A stretch of DNA of 64,000 nt from Halocynthiibacter namhaensis (GCF_000812685.1 NZ_JWIF01000056.1:496001-560000); one strand, 5' to 3'; positions 1 through 8,223 are shown, counted from the stretch's first letter. Program-made: numbers and translations. The notes: generated by a model not told the origin, from the letters alone.

Positions 1-2
1 CG

Positions 3-995
3 GATGAAATTGGTGTGGGGTTCATCGGTCTTGGGGCCGCGCCGATTTGGCAGCATGACGATGTGCCATTGATGCCGAAGGGGCGTTACAAATTGATGGA
101 CGCCTATATGGGCGAGGTCGGCACCATGGGACGTTCCATGATGCGCCGGACCTGCACGGTTCAGGTGAACCTTGATTTCGCATCCGAAGCCGACATGGTT
201 CAAAAGCTGCGTGTTGCGCTTGCATTGCAACCTGTTGCGACCGCGCTTTTTGCCAATTCACCTTTCTTTGAAGGTAAACCAAACGGTCATAAATCCTGGC
301 GTTCGCGCATTTGGCGTGATCTTGATCCGGCACGTACGGGCATGTTGCCTTGGGTGTTTGAGGACGGCATGGGGTTCGAGAAATGGGTCGACTATGCCTT
401 GGATGTACCAATGTATTTTGTCTATCGCGACGGTAAATATATCGACGCGCTTGGCATGTCCTTCCGTGATTTTATGGTTGGTAAACTGCCAGCTTTGCCG
501 GGCGAGATCGCAACTCTGTCTGACTGGGCCGATCACCTGACCACCGCTTTCCCCGAGGCACGTATCAAGAAATACATGGAAATGCGCGGTGCCGATGGTG
601 GCCCTTGGCGTCGCCTTTGTGCGCTGCCCGCGTTCTGGGTTGGTATGATGTATGATCAATCGGCATTGGATGCGGCTTGGGATCTGGTCAAGGGCTGGTC
701 TGCGGAACAACGCGAAGCTTTGCGCGTTGCGGCGTCGGTTGATGGGCTTCAGGCCAAGGTTGACGGCATCAATATGCATGACTTGGCGCGTGAAGTGGTT
801 GGCATCTCCGAAGCCGGCCTAAAAGCCCGCGCCCGTTCCGGCGCTGGCGGCATGGTCCCCGATGAAACGCATTTCCTGAACGCGTTGAAAGACAGTCTTG
901 AAACCGGAAAAACCCCTGCCGATGAGTTGCTTGAGCAATATCACGGCGAGTGGGATGGGAATCTGACAAAGATCTACGAGGCGCATAGTTATTAA
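3..995 (+). CDS. gshA: Glutamate-cysteine ligase, C-terminal part (5' end outside window)
   Basis: This enzyme joins glutamate and cysteine with ATP, the first step of glutathione synthesis, in the cytosol. The reading frame is open from base 3, so the real start lies left of the window; a GTG at 15 is only an internal codon. About 330 residues are present where the alphaproteobacterial/plant-type family is about 455. Recognisable blocks are MPKGRYKLMDAYM, RTCTVQVNLDF, SRIWRDLDPARTG, and PMYFVYRDGKYIDALGMSFRDF, all typical of this GCS2-like family rather than the enterobacterial type. A strong hairpin follows the stop codon. The identity is firm from these blocks; only the N-terminus is missing. 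Confidence 0.95.
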   Translation, partial: DEIGVGFIGLGAAPIWQHDDVPLMPKGRYKLMDAYMGEVGTMGRSMMRRTCTVQVNLDFASEADMVQKLRVALALQPVATALFANSPFFEGKPNGHKSWRSRIWRDLDPARTGMLPWVFEDGMGFEKWVDYALDVPMYFVYRDGKYIDALGMSFRDFMVGKLPALPGEIATLSDWADHLTTAFPEARIKKYMEMRGADGGPWRRLCALPAFWVGMMYDQSALDAAWDLVKGWSAEQREALRVAASVDGLQAKVDGINMHDLAREVVGISEAGLKARARSGAGGMVPDETHFLNALKDSLETGKTPADELLEQYHGEWDGNLTKIYEAHSY

Positions 996-1002
996 TTGGA
1001 GT

Positions 1003-1031
1003 GGGGCGCAAGTTGCGCCCCGTTTTCGTTT
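1003..1031 (+). terminator. Rho-independent terminator after gshA
   Basis: GGGGCGCAA (1003-1011) pairs perfectly with TTGCGCCCC (1013-1021), followed by a T-rich tract. It starts 8 bases after the gshA stop and also abuts the end of the leftward membrane gene, so it may serve both. Confidence 0.85.
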
Positions 1032-1383
1032 AAGCTGGGATTGCGTTCATTTGAGTGGGCGGGACAGCTTGGGCGACGACCGCACGCAGGGTGCCAATTG
1101 CGTGGGTGAAGCCAAGACCAAGGCAGAGTGAGACAAAGCCCAGTGCGCCGAATAACCCGGCTAACCCGATAGTGTTAGATCCAACGAATAACGCCCCGAC
1201 CAAAATTACGCCGCCAAATCCGATTGCGCAATATCCGGTCGCGATTGTGACCGCTGCGGCGCGCGTGGCTTGCCCGCTAGCGGGGCAGTTTCCCAACAGA
1301 GTCCCGATTTTCATAATCATGTAAGACAGGGCGAATGTCAGAATAAGTGCGAGGGCGAAGTAGGTGGACATGGTGATGATCAT
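1030..1383 (-). CDS. Small integral membrane protein, function unknown
   Basis: A 117-residue protein with about three hydrophobic helices: residues roughly 5-25, 43-65 and 68-95, the last two glycine-rich. The start is taken at the ATG at 1383 because AGGAAAGGA lies just upstream; a longer open frame exists but would overlap the preceding gene by about 70 bases. It is the last gene of a leftward set led by the GbsR/MarR-type regulator and another small membrane protein. I recognise no family. Co-regulation with the neighbouring membrane protein is likely from spacing (14 bases) but its role is unknown. Confidence 0.7.
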   Translation of the reverse strand: MIITMSTYFALALILTFALSYMIMKIGTLLGNCPASGQATRAAAVTIATGYCAIGFGGVILVGALFVGSNTIGLAGLFGALGFVSLCLGLGFTHAIGTLRAVVAQAVPPTQMNAIPA

Positions 1384-1397
1384 TGTCTGATCCTTTC

Positions 1398-1856
1398 CTA
1401 AATATTGTGTGAAGATGCGTAGAAGGGTTTGCGCAGACCTGTGTAGATCCAACCGCTGACTGCTCCCCATAAGGGCGCGAAAATCAATCCAATGGCCAAA
1501 AATGTAACATGTAAGTCATAGTGCTTCCAAAGTTCAGGTGTGGCTACGAGCGACCGGTAGAGAAGCACCGCGGCCAATACGATAGCGTTTGTGCAAAAGG
1601 CGGCAGCGGCAAATGATTTCGGCGATCCAGCTGTTATGCGTAATCTGTACAACATCACAGGAACGCCGAGAATAAGGTAGAGGGGCCCGCCAAGTGCAGT
1701 TGCAAAAATGGGTGCTAGAAGGGGGCTACCAAGGATGCCAACCAAGATCGGCCCCCCGACCATGGCAATTGTAAACGCGACAGGATCAACGATGTATCGA
1801 ACGTCCTTTGGTGTGGGGAATAGTGGCGATCCACTAATTACTGTTGTTTCCGTCAT
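1398..1856 (-). CDS. Integral membrane protein, function unknown
   Basis: A 152-residue protein with about four predicted membrane helices (residues about 24-45, 48-68, 80-100 and 115-140). The ATG at 1856 is chosen because GAGGTAA lies 8 bases upstream; the open frame runs on to 1985 but that would overlap the regulator gene. It sits 41 bases downstream of the GbsR/MarR-type regulator and 14 bases before another small membrane protein, so the three probably form one transcript. No family is recognised. The pairing of a regulator with small membrane proteins suggests a membrane or osmotic role, but that is inference. Confidence 0.7.
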   Translation of the reverse strand: MTETTVISGSPLFPTPKDVRYIVDPVAFTIAMVGGPILVGILGSPLLAPIFATALGGPLYLILGVPVMLYRLRITAGSPKSFAAAAFCTNAIVLAAVLLYRSLVATPELWKHYDLHVTFLAIGLIFAPLWGAVSGWIYTGLRKPFYASSHNI

Positions 1857-1897
1857 TTGAGAAATTACCTCGCAAATTTTTTTGACGCTAAGGTGTG

Positions 1898-2434
1898 TTA
1901 GTCGGCGGAACGTCCACCTGGGATGAAGCGGGCAAGTTTGGAACCCAGTTTCAATACGGCCATATGTACGGAACGGGGTAGGCATGAGAAATCTAGATAC
2001 CAGTCGTCAAACATTTTCATAACACGCAACATTTCGCCCATGCGTTCGCGGACTTTGGGGGGGGTGTTATCTTGATCTGCTTCATTCATGACGGCTTCAA
2101 GTGCTACAATCGTGGGCGCAAACTCGCGCTCGCGGCGCTGCTTTATCACCATATCCACAAGGTCAAACATGTCGCGGATTGATGTGAAATGATCCCGACG
2201 GTCGCCAAGCTTGCGACTGGATTGGACCAGCTTCCAGCTTTGCAATTCCTTGATACCGTTGGAGACATTGGAACGCGCAAGGTTGAGGGTTTCGCAGATC
2301 TCGTCAGCGGTCATGGGATCAGGCGCAATATGCAGAAGCGCATGGATTTGTGCAACGGAACGGTTCACGCCCCACTTTGAGCCCATCTCACCCCAGTGAA
2401 GGATGAAGTTTTGCATGGAAGGGGTCAGTTGCAT
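1898..2434 (-). CDS. GbsR/MarR-family transcriptional regulator
   Basis: A 178-residue winged-helix DNA-binding protein. Residues about 20-90 hold the helix-turn-helix: VAQIHALLHIAPDPMTADEI followed by LNLARSNVSNGIKELQSW, then a wing containing KLGDRRDHF. This arrangement and the helical C-terminal half match the GbsR-type branch of MarR regulators, which control osmoprotectant uptake or other membrane functions in several bacteria. The ATG at 2434 is preceded by AAAGGAA. An inverted repeat lies directly in front of the start and is a candidate autoregulatory operator. The two small membrane-protein genes downstream are the obvious targets. The ligand is not evident. Confidence 0.85.
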   Translation of the reverse strand: MQLTPSMQNFILHWGEMGSKWGVNRSVAQIHALLHIAPDPMTADEICETLNLARSNVSNGIKELQSWKLVQSSRKLGDRRDHFTSIRDMFDLVDMVIKQRREREFAPTIVALEAVMNEADQDNTPPKVRERMGEMLRVMKMFDDWYLDFSCLPRSVHMAVLKLGSKLARFIPGGRSAD

Positions 2435-2447
2435 GATGATTCCTTTA

Positions 2448-2467
2448 ATTTCTGTTATGGCAGAAAT
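2448..2467. promoter_or_regulatory. Candidate operator, inverted repeat before the regulator gene
   Basis: ATTTCTG (2448-2454) and CAGAAAT (2461-2467) form a perfect 7-bp inverted repeat with a 6-base spacer, 13 bases upstream of the regulator's ATG. MarR-type proteins bind short palindromes of this kind and often repress themselves. The repeat is visible in the sequence; binding is inferred. Confidence 0.5.
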
Positions 2468-2492
2468 AAATGAAACCGCCTCGCAATGCAAG

Positions 2493-2525
2493 AAAAAACG
2501 GCGATGAAAGACACATCGCCGTTTT
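2493..2525 (-). terminator. Rho-independent terminator of the YHS-domain gene
   Basis: On the minus strand AACGGCGATG pairs with CATCGCCGTT around a 7-base loop and is followed by a run of T. It separates the YHS-domain gene from the regulator set downstream. Confidence 0.85.
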
Positions 2526-2541
2526 CCAGTCTTAGGTTGGC

Positions 2542-3018
2542 TTAGTTCGCCAGTAGAACGGCAGGGTCCGCGTCTACGATGTCGGTCCAGTTGGTGTCCG
2601 CATTTTCAATGAAACCTGGGATGTCTTCTGACCAGCGTTCTTGCACGGCAGGGGACAGGTTCAGGTACAATGTGTCGTCTACGATTTTCCAAAGTGTTGG
2701 GTCGCCGTCGAATTTGAAGCCCATCGCAGTACCGAATGCGCAGTAGCCGCCGTATGCTGGTGCGTATGCTTCTGGGTCAGCGTCAAAGGTGGCTTTGTGA
2801 GCTTCGCTTGCGAAACGGTATGTCGCGCCATTGTATTCAGAACTGATGTCCCAGTCGCCTTTTGTGGGCTCGCCGTCAGTGAAATATGCAACTGGGTCAT
2901 AGCCTTGAAGGGCCAAGCCAGTTGGGGTTGCATTTACGTCGTTGCCCGCTGCGAATACGGAGGTGGCGATTGCGACAGAGGCTACGATGCCGCTTAGGGC
3001 GCTTTTGAAGATATTCAT
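2542..3018 (-). CDS. Secreted YHS-domain protein
   Basis: A 158-residue protein with a clear Sec signal peptide (MNIFKSALSGIVASVAIATS, cleavage after VFAAG or nearby). The mature part carries a YHS-like domain: GLALQGYDPVAYF at the front and a tail with AYGGYCAFGTAMG and GDPTLWKIVDDTLYLNL. YHS domains are small metal-associated domains seen in copper ATPases and many secreted proteins. Only one cysteine (in GGYCAFG) is present. It has its own terminator, and 259 non-coding bases lie upstream, so it is probably a single transcription unit. The exact function is unknown; metal handling in the periplasm is a reasonable guess. Confidence 0.85.
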   Translation of the reverse strand: MNIFKSALSGIVASVAIATSVFAAGNDVNATPTGLALQGYDPVAYFTDGEPTKGDWDISSEYNGATYRFASEAHKATFDADPEAYAPAYGGYCAFGTAMGFKFDGDPTLWKIVDDTLYLNLSPAVQERWSEDIPGFIENADTNWTDIVDADPAVLLAN

Positions 3019-3224
3019 GTTGTAACTTTCTTTGGTTGAACCCGTAGGGGTGAGCTGGAACTTTGAGTGAGACGAACAGGGATGTGCCGTTTCATGAATT
3101 GAATTTCGTTACAGATCGGTTCACTTACAAGACAACTAAATGTGTATGTGCAAATATCCATACGACATGAGCAAATTCGCGCGATATCTAGGGCGCCTGA
3201 CGGAAGAATAGGCCCCGGGCGCAA

Positions 3225-3253
3225 CAAAAAAGGCGGCGCAAATGCACCGCCTT
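3225..3253 (-). terminator. Rho-independent terminator of the first DUF805 gene
   Basis: AAGGCGG (3230-3236) pairs with CCGCCTT (3247-3253). Read on the minus strand the stem is followed by TTTTTTG, which fits the leftward DUF805 gene ending at 3278. Confidence 0.8.
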
Positions 3254-3277
3254 ATGTCAGTTTTATTGAGTGAACTT

Positions 3278-3709
3278 TTATTCGAAAACGTCTGCGTTTC
3301 CACCGCCAAGGGGATCAGATCCGAAATCATTCGGTCCATCAGTACCTTTGGTGCAGAACCAAACAAGCAGCAAAATGATACCAACCAATGGGACCAAAGC
3401 GATCCAATACCACCAGCCAGAACGGTTAACGTCGTGTAGGCGACGCACCATGACTGATATGGAGGGTAGAAGAGACCCAAGTACGAAAACAGTCAGCAAA
3501 CTGGAAGATAAAATGATGGGTGCCATGCTTGGCGATCCAGTTGGGTTTGAGGCGTACAGGGTGAAAGTGACTACCATCATCACTGCGTATAGGCCTAGAT
3601 AGATGATATTAAAGAACAGCATGAACCACCAGTATTCAGAACGGGGAGCGCGTCCAGAGAATGTGACGTATTTTGAATAGACTGATTTGACGGATTGACC
3701 AAAAGTCAT
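3278..3709 (-). CDS. DUF805 membrane protein (copy 1)
   Basis: A 143-residue membrane protein of the DUF805 family. The N-terminus SKYVTFSGRAPRSEYWWF and the central VRRLHDVNRSGWWYW are family hallmarks, and the tail WFCTKGTDGPNDFGSDPLGG is also typical. Three to four hydrophobic helices are visible. AAAAAGGAAA precedes the ATG. It stands in tandem with a second DUF805 gene 120 bases upstream, which suggests duplication; the two proteins keep the same N- and C-terminal motifs but differ in the middle. DUF805 proteins are widespread in bacteria and their function is not established. Confidence 0.9.
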   Translation of the reverse strand: MTFGQSVKSVYSKYVTFSGRAPRSEYWWFMLFFNIIYLGLYAVMMVVTFTLYASNPTGSPSMAPIILSSSLLTVFVLGSLLPSISVMVRRLHDVNRSGWWYWIALVPLVGIILLLVWFCTKGTDGPNDFGSDPLGGGNADVFE

Positions 3710-3829
3710 GACTATTTCCTTTTTGAAAATTAATTTCTGAGGCGACTAATGCCGCAGAAATGCCCCAATGTATAGCGCGATATCCTAGAAGTTTATGTGC
3801 TGCATTTGGGGGGTGCGTAAATCGCTATT

Positions 3830-4300
3830 TCATTCGAAAACGGAGACGTCATTTGCGGGCCCACCAAGTGGATCAGGTCCGTATTTATTGGCACCGGAGG
3901 TTCCTGGAAGGCAGTACCAAATGAGTAAGGCCACTGCACCAACCAACAACAGAATCACACCAAGGGCGACAACGACGAACGCAAGCGCAATGGCGGGGAT
4001 CCACCCTAACAGCCAAAGCCCGGTGCGATTGGAGTCGTGCAGGCGGCGCACGGAAACCGCAATGCTGGGAATAAATACAAGGATTGAGAAGACGTTGGAG
4101 ATAGAGCTGAAGTCTAAGTTGAATGAGATTTGCAGGAGCCCGCGAAAGGGAATTCCAAAAAGACCATAGTCGATAAGACTAAGAATAACACCGGCGGCAT
4201 ATATAAACAGGACCCACCACCAGAATTCTGACCGAGCGGCGCGCCCGGAAAAGGTGAAGTATTTCTTAAAGCAGGTTTTGACCGCGTCTGTAAAATTCAT
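3830..4300 (-). CDS. DUF805 membrane protein (copy 2)
   Basis: A 156-residue paralogue of the neighbouring gene. It carries KKYFTFSGRAARSEFWWW, VRRLHDSNRTGLWLLGW and a C-terminal YCLPGTSGANKYGPDPLGG, and has about four membrane helices. It lies 18 bases downstream of the plsY stop, so it may be read through from the pyrB-plsY operon; the 120-base gap to copy 1 contains no clear terminator. Function unknown; see the tandem-copy finding. Confidence 0.9.
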   Translation of the reverse strand: MNFTDAVKTCFKKYFTFSGRAARSEFWWWVLFIYAAGVILSLIDYGLFGIPFRGLLQISFNLDFSSISNVFSILVFIPSIAVSVRRLHDSNRTGLWLLGWIPAIALAFVVVALGVILLLVGAVALLIWYCLPGTSGANKYGPDPLGGPANDVSVFE

Positions 4301-4318
4301 GGGTCTCTCCCAATTAGA

Positions 4319-4924
4319 TTATTTCGCGCCGATTTTGGGTTCTGTGCCCGCACGTAAACGTCGAACATTGGGCCAATGTTTCGCGTAAATCAAGATCGTT
4401 AGGATTAGGCTCAAAATCAGCATGCCCCCGTCTTGAAGCATGATCATCCATATGGGGGATGTGGCGACACTGACCAGTGCTGCCATGGACGAAATCCGTA
4501 GAATGGCCGCGACGACCAACCAAGTGGCGCAACACAGCAAACCAATCCAAAAATTCAAAGCCAGCATGAGACCTAGGAATGTGGCGACGCCCTTACCGCC
4601 GTGAAGCTTTAGCCAGATTGGGAAGAGATGCCCGAGGAACGCGCTGAGACCGGCAAGTTGGGCGGCGTCCTCGGCAAATAATGCGCGGGCGATCAAAACC
4701 GCCAAGGCGCCTTTCCCAGCGTCAAAGATCAGCGTCAGGGCTGCCGCTTTTTTATTTCCAGTGCGCAGGACGTTGGTGGTGCCAATATTGCCCGACCCGA
4801 TGTCGCGTAGATTTCCAAGGTTCATCATCCGCGTGACCACCATGCCAAAGGGCACGGATCCCAGAAGGTATGACAGGACTGCAACCAGCAGCAACATAGA
4901 TTGAGATGTTTCAATATAGGGCAT
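4319..4924 (-). CDS. plsY: Acyl-phosphate:glycerol-3-phosphate acyltransferase PlsY
   Basis: PlsY transfers an acyl chain from acyl-phosphate to glycerol-3-phosphate at the inner membrane, the first step of phospholipid synthesis in most bacteria. The 201-residue protein shows the three cytoplasmic family motifs: GSVPFGMVVTR near residue 22, DIGSGNIGTTNVLRTGNKKA near 41, and GHLFPIWLKLHGGKGVATFLG near 97 (motifs in the family bind the substrates). Five hydrophobic segments are visible. Its ATG touches the stop codon of the dihydroorotase homologue (TAAATG), so translation is probably coupled to the pyrimidine operon. Confidence 0.96.
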   Translation of the reverse strand: MPYIETSQSMLLLVAVLSYLLGSVPFGMVVTRMMNLGNLRDIGSGNIGTTNVLRTGNKKAAALTLIFDAGKGALAVLIARALFAEDAAQLAGLSAFLGHLFPIWLKLHGGKGVATFLGLMLALNFWIGLLCCATWLVVAAILRISSMAALVSVATSPIWMIMLQDGGMLILSLILTILIYAKHWPNVRRLRAGTEPKIGAK

Positions 4925-6223
4925 TTAGGGCAGTCCTTTTGGAAAACAATTTTTCTGAAACACGGGTCGTCCGGCGACCAAAGTCATCAGTACTTTGCCC
5001 TGCATACGCGCGCCATCAAAGGGGGTATTTTTGCTTTTTGAATGTAACTTGAAGCGATCCATCACAAAGGGGGCTTCTGGGTCGAACAGCACAAGATCAG
5101 CAGGGGCGGACACAGACAGACGACCCGCCGCAAGCCCAAGGCGTTTTGCGGGGGCCAAAGCCATAGCGCGCCACAGTTGGGGCAAGGTCAAATCCCCTGC
5201 ATGATACAGGCGCATTGCGGCGGGCAGTAGGGTTTCAAGCCCAACTGCGCCGGCCGCGGCCTCCTCAAAGGGAAGGCGTTTGCTTTCCTCATCCTGAGGT
5301 GTGTGAAAGGACGATAACGTGTCGATCAAACCACTGGCCACGGCGGCGATCATCGCTTGACGATCATCTTCAGACCGCAGCGGAGGCTTCAGCTTAAAGA
5401 AGGTGCGGTAATCATCGACGTCAAATTCATTCAGAGTGAGGTGATGGATCGAGGTCCCCGCCGTCACATCAAGGCCCGCGTCTTTGGCACGTTGCAAAGC
5501 GGGCAAAGCGGCCCCGGATGACAAGCAATCCGCATGATATCGTACCCGACTCATTTCGACCAAGGCCAGATCGCGTTCAAGCCCCATGCGTTCCGCCATC
5601 GGTGATACGCTTGGAAGACCACGCAGCGACGCAAATTTTCCGCTGGTCACTGCGGCACCCTTGGACAAATCGGGTTCCTGCGGATGGGCCATGACCAAGG
5701 CGCCGAGCGATCTTGCATAGGTCATCGCACGGGAAAACACTTTGGGGTCACGCACGACATGGTCACAATCGGTGAAGCCCACGGCGCCCGCATCTTTCAT
5801 GAAGCCCATCTCGACCATTTCACGTCCTTCGCGCCCTTTGGTCAGTGCGGACATAGGCAACACATTGATGGGCGTTACATCAGATGCACGGCGGCTGGCA
5901 AAACTAAGCGCCTCGGGTGTATCCATCGCGGGGGTCGTGTCTGGACGCGTGATGATTGTGGTCACGCCACCGGCTGCGGCGGCCAACCCGGCCGTGCGGA
6001 AGCTTTCCTTGTGACGTTCGCCTGGTTCGCCGATCTTTACACCAATATCGATGATACCAGGTGCCAGGCATTTGCCGCGACAATCAATGATCTCATCGGC
6101 AGTCTGTGTATCAATATCGGCACCAACTGCGATGATCACCCCGTCTTCGATTATGAGCGACCCACGGGTTTCAGTTCCCAGTTCGGGATCAATGAGGCGG
6201 GCATCCGTGAGGCATATTTTCAT
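4925..6223 (-). CDS. pyrC: Dihydroorotase-family protein, probably inactive (pseudo-PyrC)
   Basis: A 432-residue member of the class I dihydroorotase family, encoded in the pyrB operon. Normal enzymes close carbamoyl-aspartate to dihydroorotate using a zinc pair held by a DxHxH motif, two more histidines and a catalytic aspartate. Here the first motif reads DIGVKIGEPG (residues 59-68), so both histidines are Gly61 and Lys63; the later HLS histidine is Cys233 (YHADCLSS) and the catalytic aspartate in the DHAPH motif is Phe306 (SSFHTPQ). Asp152 and His180 remain. Loss of four key residues argues for a structural partner of aspartate transcarbamoylase, as known for the pseudomonad pyrC-prime product. 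AAGGAG precedes the ATG, which overlaps the upstream stop by 4 nt. An active dihydroorotase should exist elsewhere. Confidence 0.9.
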   Translation of the reverse strand: MKICLTDARLIDPELGTETRGSLIIEDGVIIAVGADIDTQTADEIIDCRGKCLAPGIIDIGVKIGEPGERHKESFRTAGLAAAAGGVTTIITRPDTTPAMDTPEALSFASRRASDVTPINVLPMSALTKGREGREMVEMGFMKDAGAVGFTDCDHVVRDPKVFSRAMTYARSLGALVMAHPQEPDLSKGAAVTSGKFASLRGLPSVSPMAERMGLERDLALVEMSRVRYHADCLSSGAALPALQRAKDAGLDVTAGTSIHHLTLNEFDVDDYRTFFKLKPPLRSEDDRQAMIAAVASGLIDTLSSFHTPQDEESKRLPFEEAAAGAVGLETLLPAAMRLYHAGDLTLPQLWRAMALAPAKRLGLAAGRLSVSAPADLVLFDPEAPFVMDRFKLHSKSKNTPFDGARMQGKVLMTLVAGRPVFQKNCFPKGLP

Positions 6224-6675
6224 CGGGTTGCTCCTTGTTGCACTTTGACTTTTTCAATCTGTGCGATTGTGTCTTGGGGATCGACCTGAAAGCGGATCAG
6301 GTGTTTTAGACCAGATTGGGTGATCAGTTGAACGGAACTGATGATCACCTTCATTTCCACGATTTCTGTCAGATCGGCGATGCGTTCTTGAGGGCCCATA
6401 ATGCGCTGATTTGTGAGGTCCCAACGCGCTTTCAGATCATCCGATGCCAGATAAAATCCACGTATGGCTATTGCGAAAAAACCACCAACCGCGCCGGTCC
6501 AGATATGGGCATTTCCAAACAACCAAAGCGCCGCCATGCCAAACAGCATTGCGAAACCCGCGAGCCAAATATGGTCACGGATATAGGTTCTTTTATTGCC
6601 GGTGAAGCTTGTGATCACGGTCTCATCTTTATTCAATGTGGCCGTGGGTGTGAGGCTGCGGTAAAAGGAGTTCAT
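6220..6675 (-). CDS. Membrane protein with PH-like domain, function unknown
   Basis: A 151-residue protein. Residues about 1-30 are soluble, two membrane helices follow (about 36-55 and 58-78), then a soluble half reading WDLTNQRIMGPQ and VIISSVQLITQSGLKHLIRF that looks like a bacterial pleckstrin-homology (bPH) fold. Its start and stop codons both overlap neighbours by 4 nt (ATGA), so it is translated together with a similar protein upstream and the dihydroorotase homologue downstream. The bPH assignment rests on pattern only. Membrane anchoring or regulation of the pyrimidine proteins or of PlsY is possible but unproven. Confidence 0.75.
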   Translation of the reverse strand: MNSFYRSLTPTATLNKDETVITSFTGNKRTYIRDHIWLAGFAMLFGMAALWLFGNAHIWTGAVGGFFAIAIRGFYLASDDLKARWDLTNQRIMGPQERIADLTEIVEMKVIISSVQLITQSGLKHLIRFQVDPQDTIAQIEKVKVQQGATR

Positions 6676-7142
6676 TCAAGTCTTTCCATTTGATCACGAG
6701 CGTTTAAGATGAGACTACGGATGTCCCAAGGGTTCCAAATGTAATCCAGCTTATGCACAATCCCGTCATCGCAATAGACGCGAATGCCCCAAACCATCCA
6801 GATTTTGATGCTGTCCACGTCGTATAAATCGATTACCTCTTGCACCTTAGGGGTGCCCAGATGGATGCGATATGGTGTGAGGTACCAACGTTTCCGCAGG
6901 GCGATGAACCAATAAAAGGGTTCCCCTAACAGCCAAGCTTCGATCCCGAGAAAAACAATCAGCGAGCCGATCAGTTTGAGAAGGATTTCGGGTGCCGTTT
7001 CGCCCAACGTACCCATGTGATACAAAAATATGACAGCGATCAGCCAGATGATGTAGCGCGGCAAATATGCGGTAACGCTGGGACGAATAAGCCGAATGAT
7101 GGGTTCATCTGCGGGCAGTTCAGGCGTATATTGCTGCGTCAT
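6672..7142 (-). CDS. Membrane protein with PH-like domain, function unknown
   Basis: A 156-residue protein with two hydrophobic helices (about 30-47 and 58-80) and a C-terminal soluble part, [16 protein letters not shown] and [19 protein letters not shown], that resembles the PH-like half of the next gene. The ATG at 7142 is chosen; a GTG directly before it is an alternative. The gene begins inside the pyrB coding sequence (about 23 bases of overlap) and its stop overlaps the next start by 4 nt, so it is locked into the pyrB operon. Function unknown. Confidence 0.75.
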   Translation of the reverse strand: MTQQYTPELPADEPIIRLIRPSVTAYLPRYIIWLIAVIFLYHMGTLGETAPEILLKLIGSLIVFLGIEAWLLGEPFYWFIALRKRWYLTPYRIHLGTPKVQEVIDLYDVDSIKIWMVWGIRVYCDDGIVHKLDYIWNPWDIRSLILNARDQMERLE

Positions 7143-8079
7143 CACCAGACCCTGACTTCAGATTGCGTGCCAACAGATCCATCGCGGCCATGCGCACGGC
7201 AACACCCATTTCGACCTGCTCTTGGATCACGGATCTGTTGATGTCATCCGCGATGGTGCCGTCAATTTCAACACCTCGGTTCATCGGACCTGGGTGCATG
7301 ACAATCGCGTCGTCTTTTGCGTAAGACAGTTTTTCCGCATCCAAGCCGTAGCGATGGTAATATTCACGTTCCGATGGAATAAAGCCGCCATCCATACGTT
7401 CACGCTGCAAGCGCAACATCATCACGACATCGACGTCTTTCAGACCTTCGCGCATGTCGTCATAGACCTCGACCCCAAGTTCCTTGATCTCGGATGGCAT
7501 TAGGGTCGGTGGGCCAATCAAGCGCACGCGATTTTCCATTTTCCCAAGCAATAGAATATTTGATCGCGCCACACGGGAATGCGCAATATCGCCACAAATC
7601 GCGATGGAAAGGCGATGCAGACGGCCCTTTTTGCGGCGAATGGTCAAAGCGTCAAGTAGGGCTTGTGTTGGGTGTTCATGTTTGCCGTCACCGGCATTCA
7701 AAACAGCGCAGTTCACTTTTGACGCCAGCAGGTTCACAGCACCCGAATGGGGGTGGCGGACGACCAGAATATCTGGGTGCATGGCGTTAAGCGTAAGCGC
7801 TGTATCAATCAGGGTTTCGCCCTTTTTGATCGAACTCGCTTGCATCGCCATATTCATCACATCTGCCCCAAGGCGTTTGCCTGCGATTTCAAAACTGGCT
7901 TGCGTGCGGGTGGAGTTTTCAAAGAACATGTTGATTTGGGTCAGCCCCGCCAACGCATCTGAATGCTTTTGTTGGCGACGGTTCAGATCAACATATTGAT
8001 CCGCCAAATCAAGGATGGTGGTGATTTCATCAGGGGCGAGATTTTCGATCCCCAGCAGGTGTTTTGCACGGATGGTCAT
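7120..8079 (-). CDS. pyrB: Aspartate transcarbamoylase catalytic chain
   Basis: PyrB joins carbamoyl phosphate and aspartate, the committed step of pyrimidine synthesis. The 319-residue protein has the carbamoyl-phosphate signature [13 protein letters not shown] near residue 53, HPHSGA near 108, [15 protein letters not shown] near 133, the [13 protein letters not shown] block near 165, and [12 protein letters not shown] near 263. It is the first gene of a leftward operon continuing into two PH-like membrane proteins, the dihydroorotase homologue and plsY. No pyrI-like regulatory chain is nearby, which fits the class A type in which an inactive dihydroorotase homologue completes the enzyme complex. 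Confidence 0.97.
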   Translation of the reverse strand: MTIRAKHLLGIENLAPDEITTILDLADQYVDLNRRQQKHSDALAGLTQINMFFENSTRTQASFEIAGKRLGADVMNMAMQASSIKKGETLIDTALTLNAMHPDILVVRHPHSGAVNLLASKVNCAVLNAGDGKHEHPTQALLDALTIRRKKGRLHRLSIAICGDIAHSRVARSNILLLGKMENRVRLIGPPTLMPSEIKELGVEVYDDMREGLKDVDVVMMLRLQRERMDGGFIPSEREYYHRYGLDAEKLSYAKDDAIVMHPGPMNRGVEIDGTIADDINRSVIQEQVEMGVAVRMAAMDLLARNLKSGSGDDAAIYA

Positions 8080-8223
8080 GGTCTCTCCATCAGGATTTTC
8101 CCGCTTATAAGGGCGTCATGTGGTTTGGGGCAAGGGGGTGTGGACCCGTGAGGGATCAACAGTTGCAGATTTGGGGCGAAATGGCTGGTTCCCTTCCGCG
8201 CGGGGGTGGCGTAACTTTGGGCT

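Noticed and set aside
3136-3480. 114-residue frame on the minus strand overlapping the first DUF805 gene
   Set aside because: Out of frame with the family protein, no ribosome site, and it runs through a terminator hairpin.
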